Below, in pieces: positions 8,832-17,549 of a stretch of 64,000 nt of DNA. This DNA comes from RGIG7111 sp036839975 (GTDB lineage: Bacteria > Bacillota > Clostridia > Peptostreptococcales > Anaerovoracaceae). Position 1 is the stretch's first letter. The number at the start of each line of letters is the position of its first letter. Under the pieces are notes generated by a model. The model searched no databases, was not told the DNA's origin, and saw nothing but the letters and a program-made list of their open reading frames with translations. The stretch spans positions 62,001 to 126,000 of the forward strand of contig DAISVU010000001.1 of the NCBI GenBank assembly GCA_036839975.1, written 5' to 3'. The position numbers were made by a program, and so were the translations under genes.

Positions 8832-10317
8832 ATTTCCTTTTGAAGCAACTCTCCCGGCAGCATTTATAAGAAATGGCGGGAAATATGATCAAATCACATA
8901 TGCTGAATTCAGATCTATGATTTGCCAAAATGTAAATGAATTGGAGGATTGTGATTGGAAGGGTAAACGAATAGCTGTTGCCGGCGAGTCAGGATGCGGA
9001 TGGGCAATTTCTTTCTTCACAATACTTTGCAAGGGAGGAACTGCCGTTCTTTTGGACAACAAAGCAGATCCGGCTTCAGCGAATGGCCTGCTGGCCAGGG
9101 CCGAGTGCATTGCTATAATGGCGGATAATGCATTCCTTTCCAAAACGGAATTGAATAAATGCATTGATAAAATAGAATTTTCCAATAACTATGGCGATTT
9201 ATGCGCTGATATATCTTATGAAACAGATGCGGAGTTTCATAAGTGCCTGCCGGAAACTCCGGCGGTAATTGCATTTACATCCGGGACAACGGGTGACAGC
9301 AAATTTGTTCAGCTGACTCATCGCAATTTGACGAGAGATATAATTAGTGTCGTAGATTATTTTGAAAATTTTATAGGACCAAATAAAATTGTATTACCGG
9401 CTGTGCCGTTTTATCATTTGTTCGGTTTGTCATGCGGAATGCTTATACCTTTATATTACGGCATGACCATAGGGTACACAAACGGTCTGAAATATCTCAA
9501 TGATACTCTTTCAACTATGAAGCCGCACCTGATCGTTACGGTACCGGTCATACTGGAAAACATGATAAGAAAATTTCAAATCCCAAATGCAGACAGCTTA
9601 AATAAAAAAGAACTGCTTGTAAAACGATTTCTCGGAGGTAACATGGAGATCATTGTATCGGGCGGAGCCAGCCTTAATGAAGAGATATATTCTTTCTTTG
9701 AGGATATGGGAATAACGGTTTGCAATGGATACGGCATGACGGAATGTTTGCCTATAATTACCTGCAACCCTATAAGAAAAACAAAGAAAGGTTCTGTAGG
9801 CAAAATTTTAAACAACGAGGACAAGGAAATAAAACTTGTAGACAGTGAAATTCTGATCAGAGGAAATATTGTAATGGACGGATATCTTGACAACGATACA
9901 GAAAACAAAAAAGTTTTTTCCGACGGATGGTTTCATACAGGGGACTGCGGCAGCATAGATTCCGAAGGATATCTGTTTATTACCGGGAGAAAGAAAAATC
10001 TGATAATACTTTCAGATGGAAACAATGTTGCGCCTGAAGAACTCGAAACGCTTATAAGCAGCTGTGAGCTTGTAACTTCAGTAGTAGTAGAGTCAAAAAT
10101 GAATGGCAGATCTGAGCAGCTTGCCGCTTATATATATCCGAATCAGGACTTTAAAGAGAGACTGTCTGAGTCTCAAATTGAAAAAGAGATCCGGCATTTT
10201 ATAAAAAGAATAAATAAAAAGGTTTCTCCTTATAAGAGGATTGCAGCTATAGAGCTGCTTGAAAAGGATTTCGAAAAGACAGCGCTGGGGAAGGTGAAAA
10301 AAATACAAGAGATTTAA
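8788..10317 (+). CDS. Acyl-AMP ligase (long-chain fatty-acid-CoA/acyl-ACP ligase type)
   Basis: A 509-residue complete ANL enzyme. Motifs: AFTSGTTGDSK (A3, about 165-175), PFYHLFGLSCG (A4 region, typical of FadD-like enzymes), NGYGMTEC (A5), GWFHTGDCG (A7), GRKKNLIILSDGNNVAPEELE (A8) and the catalytic-Lys segment ALGKVKK at the C-terminus. The A8 sequence with NVAPEE resembles fatty acid and acyl-ACP ligases more than amino-acid activators. It probably activates a fatty or aryl acid for one of the two free carriers. The start has AAAGGAG upstream, inside the GNAT gene's end. It is the last gene of the operon; the stop is followed by a convergent operon. Confidence 0.9.
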   Translation: MRITRNIATLTDLLEFPFEATLPAAFIRNGGKYDQITYAEFRSMICQNVNELEDCDWKGKRIAVAGESGCGWAISFFTILCKGGTAVLLDNKADPASANGLLARAECIAIMADNAFLSKTELNKCIDKIEFSNNYGDLCADISYETDAEFHKCLPETPAVIAFTSGTTGDSKFVQLTHRNLTRDIISVVDYFENFIGPNKIVLPAVPFYHLFGLSCGMLIPLYYGMTIGYTNGLKYLNDTLSTMKPHLIVTVPVILENMIRKFQIPNADSLNKKELLVKRFLGGNMEIIVSGGASLNEEIYSFFEDMGITVCNGYGMTECLPIITCNPIRKTKKGSVGKILNNEDKEIKLVDSEILIRGNIVMDGYLDNDTENKKVFSDGWFHTGDCGSIDSEGYLFITGRKKNLIILSDGNNVAPEELETLISSCELVTSVVVESKMNGRSEQLAAYIYPNQDFKERLSESQIEKEIRHFIKRINKKVSPYKRIAAIELLEKDFEKTALGKVKKIQEI

Positions 10318-10319
10318 TT

Positions 10320-10355
10320 AAAAAAACACTTCCGTCGAAGCATGCGACATAAGTG
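10320..10355 (-). terminator. Rho-independent terminator of the uptake operon
   Basis: An 11-base inverted repeat with a two-base internal mismatch (10327-10337 and 10345-10355) has a 7-base loop. On the minus strand it is followed by a run of seven T. It ends the methyltransferase/ABC operon. On the plus strand there is no T-run after the right arm, so it works mainly for the minus strand. Confidence 0.75.
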
Positions 10356-10362
10356 CCTGATG

Positions 10363-11136
10363 TTACTTCTCTCCCTTTATCATGAACATCCTGTGAGTTT
10401 TGCCGAGAATCTCGTCGAAACCTTTGAGCAGTCCCTTGTATGCGGTTTTATCCAAAGTGATTTTTTTGAAATCCATATTTATTAAATTTTCCATATCCCA
10501 CTGCGGTCTGTGATGACTTGCAGATGGAAATTCAGGTAGGATCTTGTCCATACCGTCTGCGAGATGATCATTCGGGGTAGGGACATATCCCATTTTTACA
10601 GCCTCTTTCTCGTTTATTTCGTGTTGCCGTTTCAGTTCTTCATCATATAGTGAAAATAAAAAATTGCTGTCAAAGTTTAGAAAGCATCCGCCTTTTTTTA
10701 GAACCCGCAGCCATTCACGGTATACTTTTACCGGATCTGTTACCATCCATGTCACATTTCTGCTTATGACCATATCGAAAGTATTATCGTCAAAAGAAAG
10801 GGACAGAAGATTTTCTCTTTTTATTGTGACATTATCGGCAACGCCGTAGTTGTTGACGTTTTGCTCTGTTGTTTCAAGCATTTGCGGGGTGTAGTCCACC
10901 GCTGTCACATGATGCCCCTCTTTGGCGAGCAGGACCGGGAAAAATCCGGGACCGCATCCCGCATCCAGGATTCTTAAGCTTTTCCCCTCCGGGCGGTAAC
11001 GGTTTATCATATCAAGCCATATCTTACGTTTCTTACTGTTCAGCTCTTCGTTTATATAATTTGAATAACCTTCATGTCTTGTAGACCAGTAATCCTTTGT
11101 TTTTTCAAGATACTCGCAATCTTTGTTTTCAGCCAT
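10363..11136 (-). CDS. Class I SAM-dependent methyltransferase
   Basis: A 257-residue protein with SAM motif I LDAGCGPGFFPVLLA (about residues 58-72), the acidic residue of motif II in VTAVDYTPQ, motif III NTFDMVISRNVTW and the post-motif LRVLKKGGCFL. It is a small-molecule type methyltransferase. It is the last gene of the minus-strand uptake operon, 27 bases after the ABC ATPase gene, and its ribosome site AAGGAG precedes ATG at 11136. Its place in a metal-chelate uptake operon beside a biosynthetic cluster suggests it acts on the chelator or its metal complex, or on a tetrapyrrole. The substrate cannot be read from the sequence. Confidence 0.85.
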   Translation of the reverse strand: MAENKDCEYLEKTKDYWSTRHEGYSNYINEELNSKKRKIWLDMINRYRPEGKSLRILDAGCGPGFFPVLLAKEGHHVTAVDYTPQMLETTEQNVNNYGVADNVTIKRENLLSLSFDDNTFDMVISRNVTWMVTDPVKVYREWLRVLKKGGCFLNFDSNFLFSLYDEELKRQHEINEKEAVKMGYVPTPNDHLADGMDKILPEFPSASHHRPQWDMENLINMDFKKITLDKTAYKGLLKGFDEILGKTHRMFMIKGEK

Positions 11137-11163
11137 GAGCTTCTCCTTTTTATACCGGCTATT

Positions 11164-11946
11164 TTATCTTATATTGTCGGAGGCTTTTAAAAATTCAATG
11201 TTCAGTTTTCCGTCCACGAAGCTTTTTGTGATATTTGCATCTACAGAAAAAATGTTACGAAATATATCCTCAGTAAGGATCTTCTTGGGGGTACCCGTTT
11301 TTATAATACGTCCGTCATAAACTATTGAGAGCACGTCACAGAAGCGGGTTGCTATGTTCATATCATGAACGATGGTAACCATAGTCTTATCCATGGTTTC
11401 AAGCTTTTCGAAGATATGATATTGATAGCCTATATCCAGGTTGTTTGTCGGCTCATCAAGCAGCAATATCCCCGTATCCTGAACCAAAGCTCTCGATAGA
11501 AGTACCCTTTGTTTTTCACCGCCGGAAAGAGAATTGAATACTCTGTTCTTTAAAGGGAGAACACCCATTATAGAAAGCGCATCGTCGATAATTTCACTTT
11601 CGTCTTCATGTACTATGCTTACGCCTGTGTGGTACGGTATGCGACCCATTGCAACAATCTCTTCCACAGTATAATTGAAATCCACAAAGTTTTCCTGAAA
11701 CAACACCGCTATCTGTCTGGACAGCTCTTTCTGCGTAAACTCGTGGAAATCTCTGCCGTTGATTTTTATGTTTCCGGACTTTGGATGTATGACGCCGCAT
11801 ATCTGTTTCAGAAGAGTGCTTTTTCCGCTTCCGTTAGGACCGATGAGACCGTGTATACTGCCTTTTTTGACGGACAGCGCCATATCCTTGCAGATAGTAA
11901 CGCTTCCTATCCGGTAGTTAAGTTTTTCAACTTCGATCACATGCAT
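11164..11946 (-). CDS. Iron-siderophore/corrinoid ABC transporter ATPase (FepC/BtuD family)
   Basis: A 260-residue ATPase with Walker A GPNGSGKST (about 36-44), Q-loop ALFQEN (written IAVLFQEN), signature LSGGEKQR, Walker B GILLLDEPTNNLD and H-loop TIVHDM. The spacing and the YHTGVSIVHEDESE helical insert fit the FepC/FhuC/BtuD family, which energises FecCD-type permeases. Its start codon touches the permease stop (TAA then ATG), so the two are translationally coupled. The operon order is binding protein, permease, ATPase, methyltransferase. Confidence 0.93.
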   Translation of the reverse strand: MHVIEVEKLNYRIGSVTICKDMALSVKKGSIHGLIGPNGSGKSTLLKQICGVIHPKSGNIKINGRDFHEFTQKELSRQIAVLFQENFVDFNYTVEEIVAMGRIPYHTGVSIVHEDESEIIDDALSIMGVLPLKNRVFNSLSGGEKQRVLLSRALVQDTGILLLDEPTNNLDIGYQYHIFEKLETMDKTMVTIVHDMNIATRFCDVLSIVYDGRIIKTGTPKKILTEDIFRNIFSVDANITKSFVDGKLNIEFLKASDNIR

Positions 11947-12969
11947 TTAACTTTTTCGCCTCCTGATCAAGAGTAAAAGCAGCGGACCTCCGAAAACAGA
12001 AGTCAAAACGCTTACCGCCAATTCCTGCGGTGCTATGATTACTCTGGCAATAACATCTATCCATATCATAAAAAATGCGCCGAACAAAGCAGACAACGGC
12101 AGGACTTTTTTGTGATCCGCCCCAACGATTCTCCGTACAATATGAGGAATTATTAAACCTACAAAACTGATAATCCCGCTGGCTGCCACCATTATTCCTG
12201 TGATCATAGATGTAAGCAGAATGCTCGCTCTCTGCAGATTTTTTATGGAAACACCCATTGATGTGGCTGTCTGTTCTCCAACGGATATGAGGTTGAGCTG
12301 ATCAGACAGACATATGAGCATAATGGATCCTACGATTGAAACCACAACCGGTATCAGGATGTTATTCCAGCGTGCGGAACCGAAGCCGCCCATTTCCCAT
12401 AACACTACGGAGTTTACTTTGTTAGGGTTCGCACATGTTGCAACCAGAAGTTCTTTAAATGCGGCGAAAATCATCCCAACTATAATACCTGTCAGTATGA
12501 GTTTGTAATTGGATGCGTAATCTTTTCGAGAGGCAAAACCATAGACAAATATCATTGCTAAAACAGCACCTATAAACGCTGATACGTCTACCCCGAACGG
12601 CAGAGGTACAATTCCTTCAAGACGTGTTATATAGAATGCGGCCATAAGCGATGCTCCGGAGGATACCCCCAGCGTATACGGCTCCGCCATAACGTTTCTG
12701 GTTATAGACTGCATGGTAACACCGCTTACAGAGAGTCCACAGCCCACGGAAATTGCCAGTAATACACGCGGTAAACGAAGGTTCCACACGATTACAATAA
12801 AATTTTTCCCTGCTGCCTTTTCTCCGATACCTAATTTATATTTAATTACATCAAAAACATCTGAGATACTGACATCGGCACTTCCGAAAAATGCCGATAT
12901 CGGTATAGAGATTAATATTGCAGCAATTAATATAATTGCAAGAATTTTTGCGTGTTTGGAAAATTTCAT
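11947..12969 (-). CDS. FecCD-family permease for iron-siderophore/corrinoid uptake
   Basis: A 340-residue polytopic protein, normal for BtuC/FecCD permeases with about ten helices. Typical segments are RLPRVLLAISVGCGLSVSG near residue 60, the EPYTLGVSSGASL loop, TGIIVGM, and the C-terminal PHIVRRIVGADHKKVLP, the cytoplasmic coupling segment, followed by ELAVSVLTSVFGGPLLLLLI. It should form a homodimer with two copies of the ATPase at 11164-11946. It begins 23 bases after the lipoprotein stop. Confidence 0.94.
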   Translation of the reverse strand: MKFSKHAKILAIILIAAILISIPISAFFGSADVSISDVFDVIKYKLGIGEKAAGKNFIVIVWNLRLPRVLLAISVGCGLSVSGVTMQSITRNVMAEPYTLGVSSGASLMAAFYITRLEGIVPLPFGVDVSAFIGAVLAMIFVYGFASRKDYASNYKLILTGIIVGMIFAAFKELLVATCANPNKVNSVVLWEMGGFGSARWNNILIPVVVSIVGSIMLICLSDQLNLISVGEQTATSMGVSIKNLQRASILLTSMITGIMVAASGIISFVGLIIPHIVRRIVGADHKKVLPLSALFGAFFMIWIDVIARVIIAPQELAVSVLTSVFGGPLLLLLIRRRKS

Positions 12970-12992
12970 GCTACATGTTGCCGATAGCGGCC

Positions 12993-13979
12993 CTACTGAC
13001 CTGATTGAAGTCCTTTGAGGATTTTCTCCGTGCCGTCAACGCACTGCAGTCCTTCGAGCAGTTCAATAAGGTTTATGGAAATTATGTGGTTTTTCTTAAC
13101 TGCGTCTACATTGGCTAAAGCAGGGTTTTTCTTTATAAAGTCAGTTTTAGTTCCTTTATCAGGGTTTTCCTCCTCGTATTCATTGATCAATATCCATTCA
13201 GGATTTTTTTCTGCAACCTTTTCCCAAGAGACACTTGCATATTTGCTATTTATATCGTCAAATATGTTTTTGCCTCCGCAAGCCTCGATCTGTGTCGTCT
13301 CCAAAGCTTTCTTGCAGGCAGTAAATGCCTGCTTGTCACCGCTGTCATATACGAAAACGGTAGGTTTGCCTTTGACGGCATTTTTCTTTACCTTGGCGAT
13401 TCTGGCTTTCATCCCGTCTATGATTTCCTTTACTTTATCTTCTTTATGATATATTTTTCCGAGGTTTTCGATATCTGTATAGACGTCTTCAAAAGTGCAC
13501 TTGTCCTTGTATGATCCGCTTACGACATAATATTTGATATCATTGTCTTTAAAATCAGAAATGGGTGCTATGCCTTTTTCATCAAAGGACCAGTCGCTGC
13601 TGTATGTGAAATCCGCGTCAAGCTTTAAGAGGGCTTCAAAGGATATGTTTTTACCCATGTTGTTGAGTTTCTTTACTCTGTCTCGGTATTCGGGCAGACA
13701 TTCTCCTATTTTAAAGTGAGAGCTTGTAATACCTGCAATGTTTTTGTCCAGATCTAAAGCAAGGAGTTCCTGAACATTTTCATAGCCGATTATTACGGAT
13801 TTCTCGGGAACCTTGTCAAAAGTTTCTTTTTCACCCATTACATTTAAGGTGACTCCTTTTTTATCGCTCTTTTCTTTAGCTCCTTCGCCACAGGCAGACA
13901 GACCGGCCACCAGCGAAAGTGTCAGGAGCAAAGTTAAAAGCAGCATTATAGTTTTATTGGCTTTTATCTTTTTCTTCAT
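12993..13979 (-). CDS. Siderophore/corrinoid-binding lipoprotein of the ABC importer
   Basis: A 328-residue substrate-binding protein with a lipoprotein signal: basic N-terminus, hydrophobic core LLLTLLLTLSLVAG, and lipobox LSAC with Cys around residue 30. The mature part has the two-lobe class III (TroA/BtuF-like) pattern: VIIGYENVQELLALD, a long central helix, then WEKVAEKNPEWILIN. The ligand is not fixed by sequence; iron-siderophore, haem and corrinoid binders share this fold. Beside a carrier-protein cluster that may make a chelator, uptake of the metal complex of that product is the simplest reading (inference). GAAAGGAG precedes the ATG. Confidence 0.92.
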   Translation of the reverse strand: MKKKIKANKTIMLLLTLLLTLSLVAGLSACGEGAKEKSDKKGVTLNVMGEKETFDKVPEKSVIIGYENVQELLALDLDKNIAGITSSHFKIGECLPEYRDRVKKLNNMGKNISFEALLKLDADFTYSSDWSFDEKGIAPISDFKDNDIKYYVVSGSYKDKCTFEDVYTDIENLGKIYHKEDKVKEIIDGMKARIAKVKKNAVKGKPTVFVYDSGDKQAFTACKKALETTQIEACGGKNIFDDINSKYASVSWEKVAEKNPEWILINEYEEENPDKGTKTDFIKKNPALANVDAVKKNHIISINLIELLEGLQCVDGTEKILKGLQSGQ

Positions 13980-14037
13980 TGCTTTCTCCTTTCATAAATT
14001 ACGAAATAAATGTATTTTTACACATCTCATTTAAACA

Positions 14038-14081
14038 CAGAATATTTTCAGGTGTAAGCCCCGCCGGGGGTTGTTATTCTA
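14038..14081 (-). promoter_or_regulatory. Structured 5' leader of the uptake operon (hairpin), in a gene-free 320-base stretch
   Basis: The stretch 13980-14300 has no gene and separates the divergent uptake operon and protease-nuclease gene. Its minus-strand leader contains a GC hairpin (CCCC at 14059-14062 and GGGG at 14067-14070) inside a second pairing (AGAATA at 14039-14044 with TATTCT at 14075-14080). A TTGACA on the minus strand near 14125-14130 could be the -35 element, but a good -10 is not clear. No Fur- or DtxR-type box was recognised. The structure may be regulatory; no known riboswitch class was matched. Confidence 0.35.
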
Positions 14082-14199
14082 ATCTGTTTATCCGGATTCA
14101 AAATCATCATAAACAAATATTGAGATGTCAACGGGAAAATGTCGGTGCAAAATAATTGTAGAGTTTTGAGAATAAAATAGAGAACGGGAATTAAGGCAA

Positions 14200-14227
14200 T
14201 TGACAATATTAACAGCATTATTATAAA
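14200..14227 (+). promoter_or_regulatory. Sigma-A type promoter for the protease-nuclease gene
   Basis: TTGACA at 14200-14205, a 16-base spacer, then TATAAA at 14222-14227. It lies about 75 bases before the strong ribosome site AAGGAGG (14287-14293) and points at the accessory genes starting at 14301/14347. Confidence 0.6.
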
Positions 14228-14346
14228 GTATAATTGAGCAATATCTTAAATATCTTTGATGTAAAGTTTGGATTTATTGATTTGATAAGGAGGCGATTTT
14301 ATGATACGCGTTACAAATCTGCAAAATGAGATAATCTGTAGAAATC

Positions 14347-16062
14347 TTGTCAGAACGAAAGAAAAAATTGGAGGAACAGGCGCTTGAACGATTTTTGGAT
14401 TTTCAAGCAGAATCTCACTGTGCTCCGAAAGACAGTCCTATGCTGTGTTCACGAAAAAATACTCTTGAAAGTCAGGATTCTATTGCGATAGAACGAATAC
14501 TGGGGAAAAACGATCTTTTCCCTATTTCATATTTGCAGACGGGATTGAATATAAGCAAAGCGATCTGCCGCATTTCTATTTGTGACAACAGAAGTTCGGT
14601 TATCGGTTACGGAACAGGCTTTCTGCTTTCATCCGATATAATAATGACAAACAATCATGTGCTTGATTCACAGGGAACCGCTATGAATTCAATTGCCGAA
14701 TTCAACTACCAGAACGATGAGAATTCTGTACCATGTACGACTTATTGTTTCCGGCTGGATCCCGAAAGACTGTTCATTACGGATGAAAATCTGGACTTCA
14801 CACTTGTAGCTGTTAATAATAATCGATCTGACGGGAAAGACATTAATGATTTCGGATGTCTTGCCCTTATTCCTCAGGAGGCTGTCATCCTTGAAGATGA
14901 GTATGTGTCGATTATACAGCATCCGAAAGGCGGACCGAAATCCGTCACCCTCAGAGAAAATAAAGTAAGCAGAATTAAAGACAGTTTTATTCATTACCTT
15001 ACGGATACGGAGCCCGGGTCATCCGGTTCGCCGGTGTTTAATGATCAATGGGTACTGGTTGCCCTTCATCATGCCGGTGTTCCAAGTCCGGACAACAAGA
15101 GCGAATGGGTTGCAAATGAAGGCATTCGAATTTCTTATATCATTAAAAATATTGCAGGAAGATACAATTTTCTTAATGAAGAAGAACAAAAACTGATACA
15201 AAAAATCCTTCCTGACATTAAATCTGAAATCCGAGATAACAACATCGGGCAGGAGCCTTGTTCTGACGAGATAGGATATAATAAATCTTTCCTGGGAGAA
15301 GATTATGAAGTACCTTTGCCGTCTTTGTCTGAATCAATGATAGAAGATACTGCGAAAATGCAGGATGGAAATTATGTTCTTGATTATGTACATTTCTCTC
15401 TTGTAATGAAGCATTCCCGTGGATTGGCGTACTTTACTGCGGTCAATATTGATGGAAAGAATTACGTAAAAATACCACGTGGCAAAGACGCTTGGCGTTT
15501 TGATTCGAGAATCGATGAAAATTCTCAATACGGTAATGAGGTTTATGCAGCAAACGACTTAGATAAAGGACATCTTGTCAGAAGAATGGATCCAAATTGG
15601 GGTGAGTATGCACAGCAGGCAAATGATGACACTTTTCATTACACAAACAGCGCACCTCAACACAAAAATTTAAATCAAAAAATCTGGCTTGAACTGGAAG
15701 ATTATATTCTTCAAAATGCCAAAGCGGAAAATCTGAAAGTGAATGTATTTACAGGTCCTGTATTCCGTGACGATGATATGATTTATCGTAAAAAATATCA
15801 AATCCCTGCAGAATTCTGGAAAGTTGCTATTATTGTAAAAGAAGATGGACAATTATCGGCAACGGCTTATCTGCAGACTCAAAAAAACATGATTGACAAC
15901 ATGGAATTTGCATATGGTGAATATAAAACCTATCAGGTCCCGGTCGCTACAATTGAAAAAATCACAGGGTTGGATTTTGCTGATCTGAGCAATTTTGATC
16001 CGATCGCCGCTATAGAAACGACAGGAATTGTAATTACCGACCCGACCAACATACGATTTTGA
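14347..16062 (+). CDS. Trypsin-like serine protease fused to NUC1-type DNA/RNA non-specific endonuclease
   Basis: A 571-residue two-domain protein. Residues about 75-270 form a trypsin-like protease: GYGTGFLLSSDIIMTNNHVL with His104, NLDFTLVAV with Asp150 and GSSGSPV with Ser226. Residues about 330-565 form a NUC1/EndoG-like nuclease: NDLDKGHLVRR with catalytic His409 (DKGH for the usual DRGH), then the metal-binding Asn region TNSAPQHKNLNQ. There is no signal peptide or membrane helix, so it should act in the cytoplasm. The start is uncertain: TTG at 14347 has no ribosome site, while a perfect AAGGAGG serves an ATG at 14301 in another frame, which runs 28 codons and overlaps. A one-base frame change near 14350 would join them. 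A papain-like protease follows. A cell-suicide or defence role is inference. Confidence 0.85.
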   Translation: MSERKKKLEEQALERFLDFQAESHCAPKDSPMLCSRKNTLESQDSIAIERILGKNDLFPISYLQTGLNISKAICRISICDNRSSVIGYGTGFLLSSDIIMTNNHVLDSQGTAMNSIAEFNYQNDENSVPCTTYCFRLDPERLFITDENLDFTLVAVNNNRSDGKDINDFGCLALIPQEAVILEDEYVSIIQHPKGGPKSVTLRENKVSRIKDSFIHYLTDTEPGSSGSPVFNDQWVLVALHHAGVPSPDNKSEWVANEGIRISYIIKNIAGRYNFLNEEEQKLIQKILPDIKSEIRDNNIGQEPCSDEIGYNKSFLGEDYEVPLPSLSESMIEDTAKMQDGNYVLDYVHFSLVMKHSRGLAYFTAVNIDGKNYVKIPRGKDAWRFDSRIDENSQYGNEVYAANDLDKGHLVRRMDPNWGEYAQQANDDTFHYTNSAPQHKNLNQKIWLELEDYILQNAKAENLKVNVFTGPVFRDDDMIYRKKYQIPAEFWKVAIIVKEDGQLSATAYLQTQKNMIDNMEFAYGEYKTYQVPVATIEKITGLDFADLSNFDPIAAIETTGIVITDPTNIRF

Positions 16063-16194
16063 TAAAAAGAAATCCGGTAAAAGTGTAGAGGCATGAGAGA
16101 GTAATAATTTTATGCTTCAAAAGCTAAGACGTTATATCTGATACGTTTTGGAAAGAAAATGTGTTCGTAAAAATATTATATGAGGAGATTTGTT

Positions 16195-17160
16195 ATGAAT
16201 TGTTTTGGATTTAATATGTACAGCGCTTATACAAAAAAACGATTTTCAAAAGGAGTCAAATCCGGAGAAATAATCGGGACCGGCTGGCTGCCGCCGCTTC
16301 CGGATATGAAGGATTATGATAACGAGCACCCGACTATTTTATCGATGTCAAAAAAACTGGGTGTAAATCCCGAAGGAAGCAAACCTGTGATCCCGGAAAA
16401 AACTGATTTGAGAGAATGGTGCTCTCCCGTAGAGAATCAATTGAACCTCGGTTCCTGCACGGCAAATGCCGCGGTCGGGATTGTAGAATATTTTCAAAGA
16501 AGAGCTTTCGGTGTTCATATTGAAGGCTCCCGGCTGTTTATTTATAAAGCAACCAGAAAACTCATGATGAGCGAGGGAGACTCTGGTGGATGGCTGCGTT
16601 CAACTATGGGTGCTCTGGTTTTATTCGGAGTTCCGGATGAAAAATATCTTCCGTATACTTTAGACGGGATAAATGTAAATCCGGCGTGGGATGAAGAACC
16701 TGACGCTTTCATGTATTCAATGGCAAAAAATTATGCCGCTATAAATTATTTTCGTCATGACCCTCATACAAAAAACCGGAACAAAAAAGAAGTTCTTCGG
16801 TCTGTAAAAGAATATTTGGCTGCAGGGATTCCTTCAATGTTCGGTTTTTACGGCTTCCCGTCATTTGAAGAGTCTGCTTGTCCGGGAGGGATTCCGTATC
16901 CGGGCAAGAAAGAACGAGCCGAATGGGGTCATGCAATTGCTGCAGTAGGATATGATGATAAAAAGAAAATCAAAAATACACGCTACGGAAATGAAACTGT
17001 CGGAGCTTTGATGATAAGAAATTCATGGGGCTCTGAGTGGGGAGAAAACGGATACGGTTGGATTCCGTATGATTATGTTTTAAATAGTCTGGCGGAAGAT
17101 TTCTGGTCTGTTTTATCCATGGATTGGATCGATACTGAACAATTCGGACTGCATGAATGA
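16195..17160 (+). CDS. Papain-like (C1 family) cysteine protease, cytoplasmic
   Basis: About 321 residues. The ATG at 16195 follows AGGAGAT; the earlier ATG at 16180 overlaps that site. The C1 catalytic set is complete: oxyanion Gln in VENQLNLGSCTANA with Cys88, His246 in WGHAIAAVGYDD, and Asn276 in IRNSWGSEWGENGYGW. The mature-like domain covers most of the protein, with only about 65 residues before it, so a long inhibitory propeptide is lacking. No signal peptide or wall-anchor is seen, which is unusual because most bacterial C1 enzymes are exported. It follows the protease-nuclease gene by 132 bases in the same direction. The pair looks like a functional module; the target is unknown. Confidence 0.88.
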   Translation: MNCFGFNMYSAYTKKRFSKGVKSGEIIGTGWLPPLPDMKDYDNEHPTILSMSKKLGVNPEGSKPVIPEKTDLREWCSPVENQLNLGSCTANAAVGIVEYFQRRAFGVHIEGSRLFIYKATRKLMMSEGDSGGWLRSTMGALVLFGVPDEKYLPYTLDGINVNPAWDEEPDAFMYSMAKNYAAINYFRHDPHTKNRNKKEVLRSVKEYLAAGIPSMFGFYGFPSFEESACPGGIPYPGKKERAEWGHAIAAVGYDDKKKIKNTRYGNETVGALMIRNSWGSEWGENGYGWIPYDYVLNSLAEDFWSVLSMDWIDTEQFGLHE

Positions 17161-17333
17161 CAGTCATTGCAAAAAAATTACAGCGTTCGGCCTATGATGA
17201 ATGTGTGGATACTCGGATTTCAGTAAAGAAATCATTATTTGTCAAAATTGAACTTTAAAAAAGGTGCTGAATCAATTACAATGTCACAGGTATGAAAAAC
17301 CGCTTTCTTAATATACAATAGGAGTTAGTTTAG

Positions 17334-17549
17334 ATGAACACTAACTTAAATCGAGTCGTTACACTGCAGACTGCAAGACGCAGTTTTTCTAAAATATGTC
17401 GTGTTGCGAATGAATGTGGTGGCGTAGTCATAACAAGACGCGGAAAACTGGAATATCTGCTGATCAAATGTGATGCGGTCAGCGATGGGAGCCGGTTTTG
17501 GCATTCTTGCAAGGAAAAGGCGGATTTTATATGTTATCAAAAGTGTTAA
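17334..17549 (+). CDS. Phd/YefM-like antitoxin, orphan
   Basis: A 71-residue protein. Residues 5-45 match the N-terminal DNA-binding half of Phd/YefM antitoxins (VTLQTARRSFSKI, then GGVVITRRGKLEYLLI). The C-terminal 25 residues are unlike any toxin-binding tail I know, and the protein is shorter than the usual 80-90 residues, so it may be a decayed copy. GGAGTTAG precedes the ATG. No Doc, YoeB or RelE-type toxin is adjacent; the overlapping next gene encodes a secreted protein. Confidence 0.65.
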   Translation: MNTNLNRVVTLQTARRSFSKICRVANECGGVVITRRGKLEYLLIKCDAVSDGSRFWHSCKEKADFICYQKC

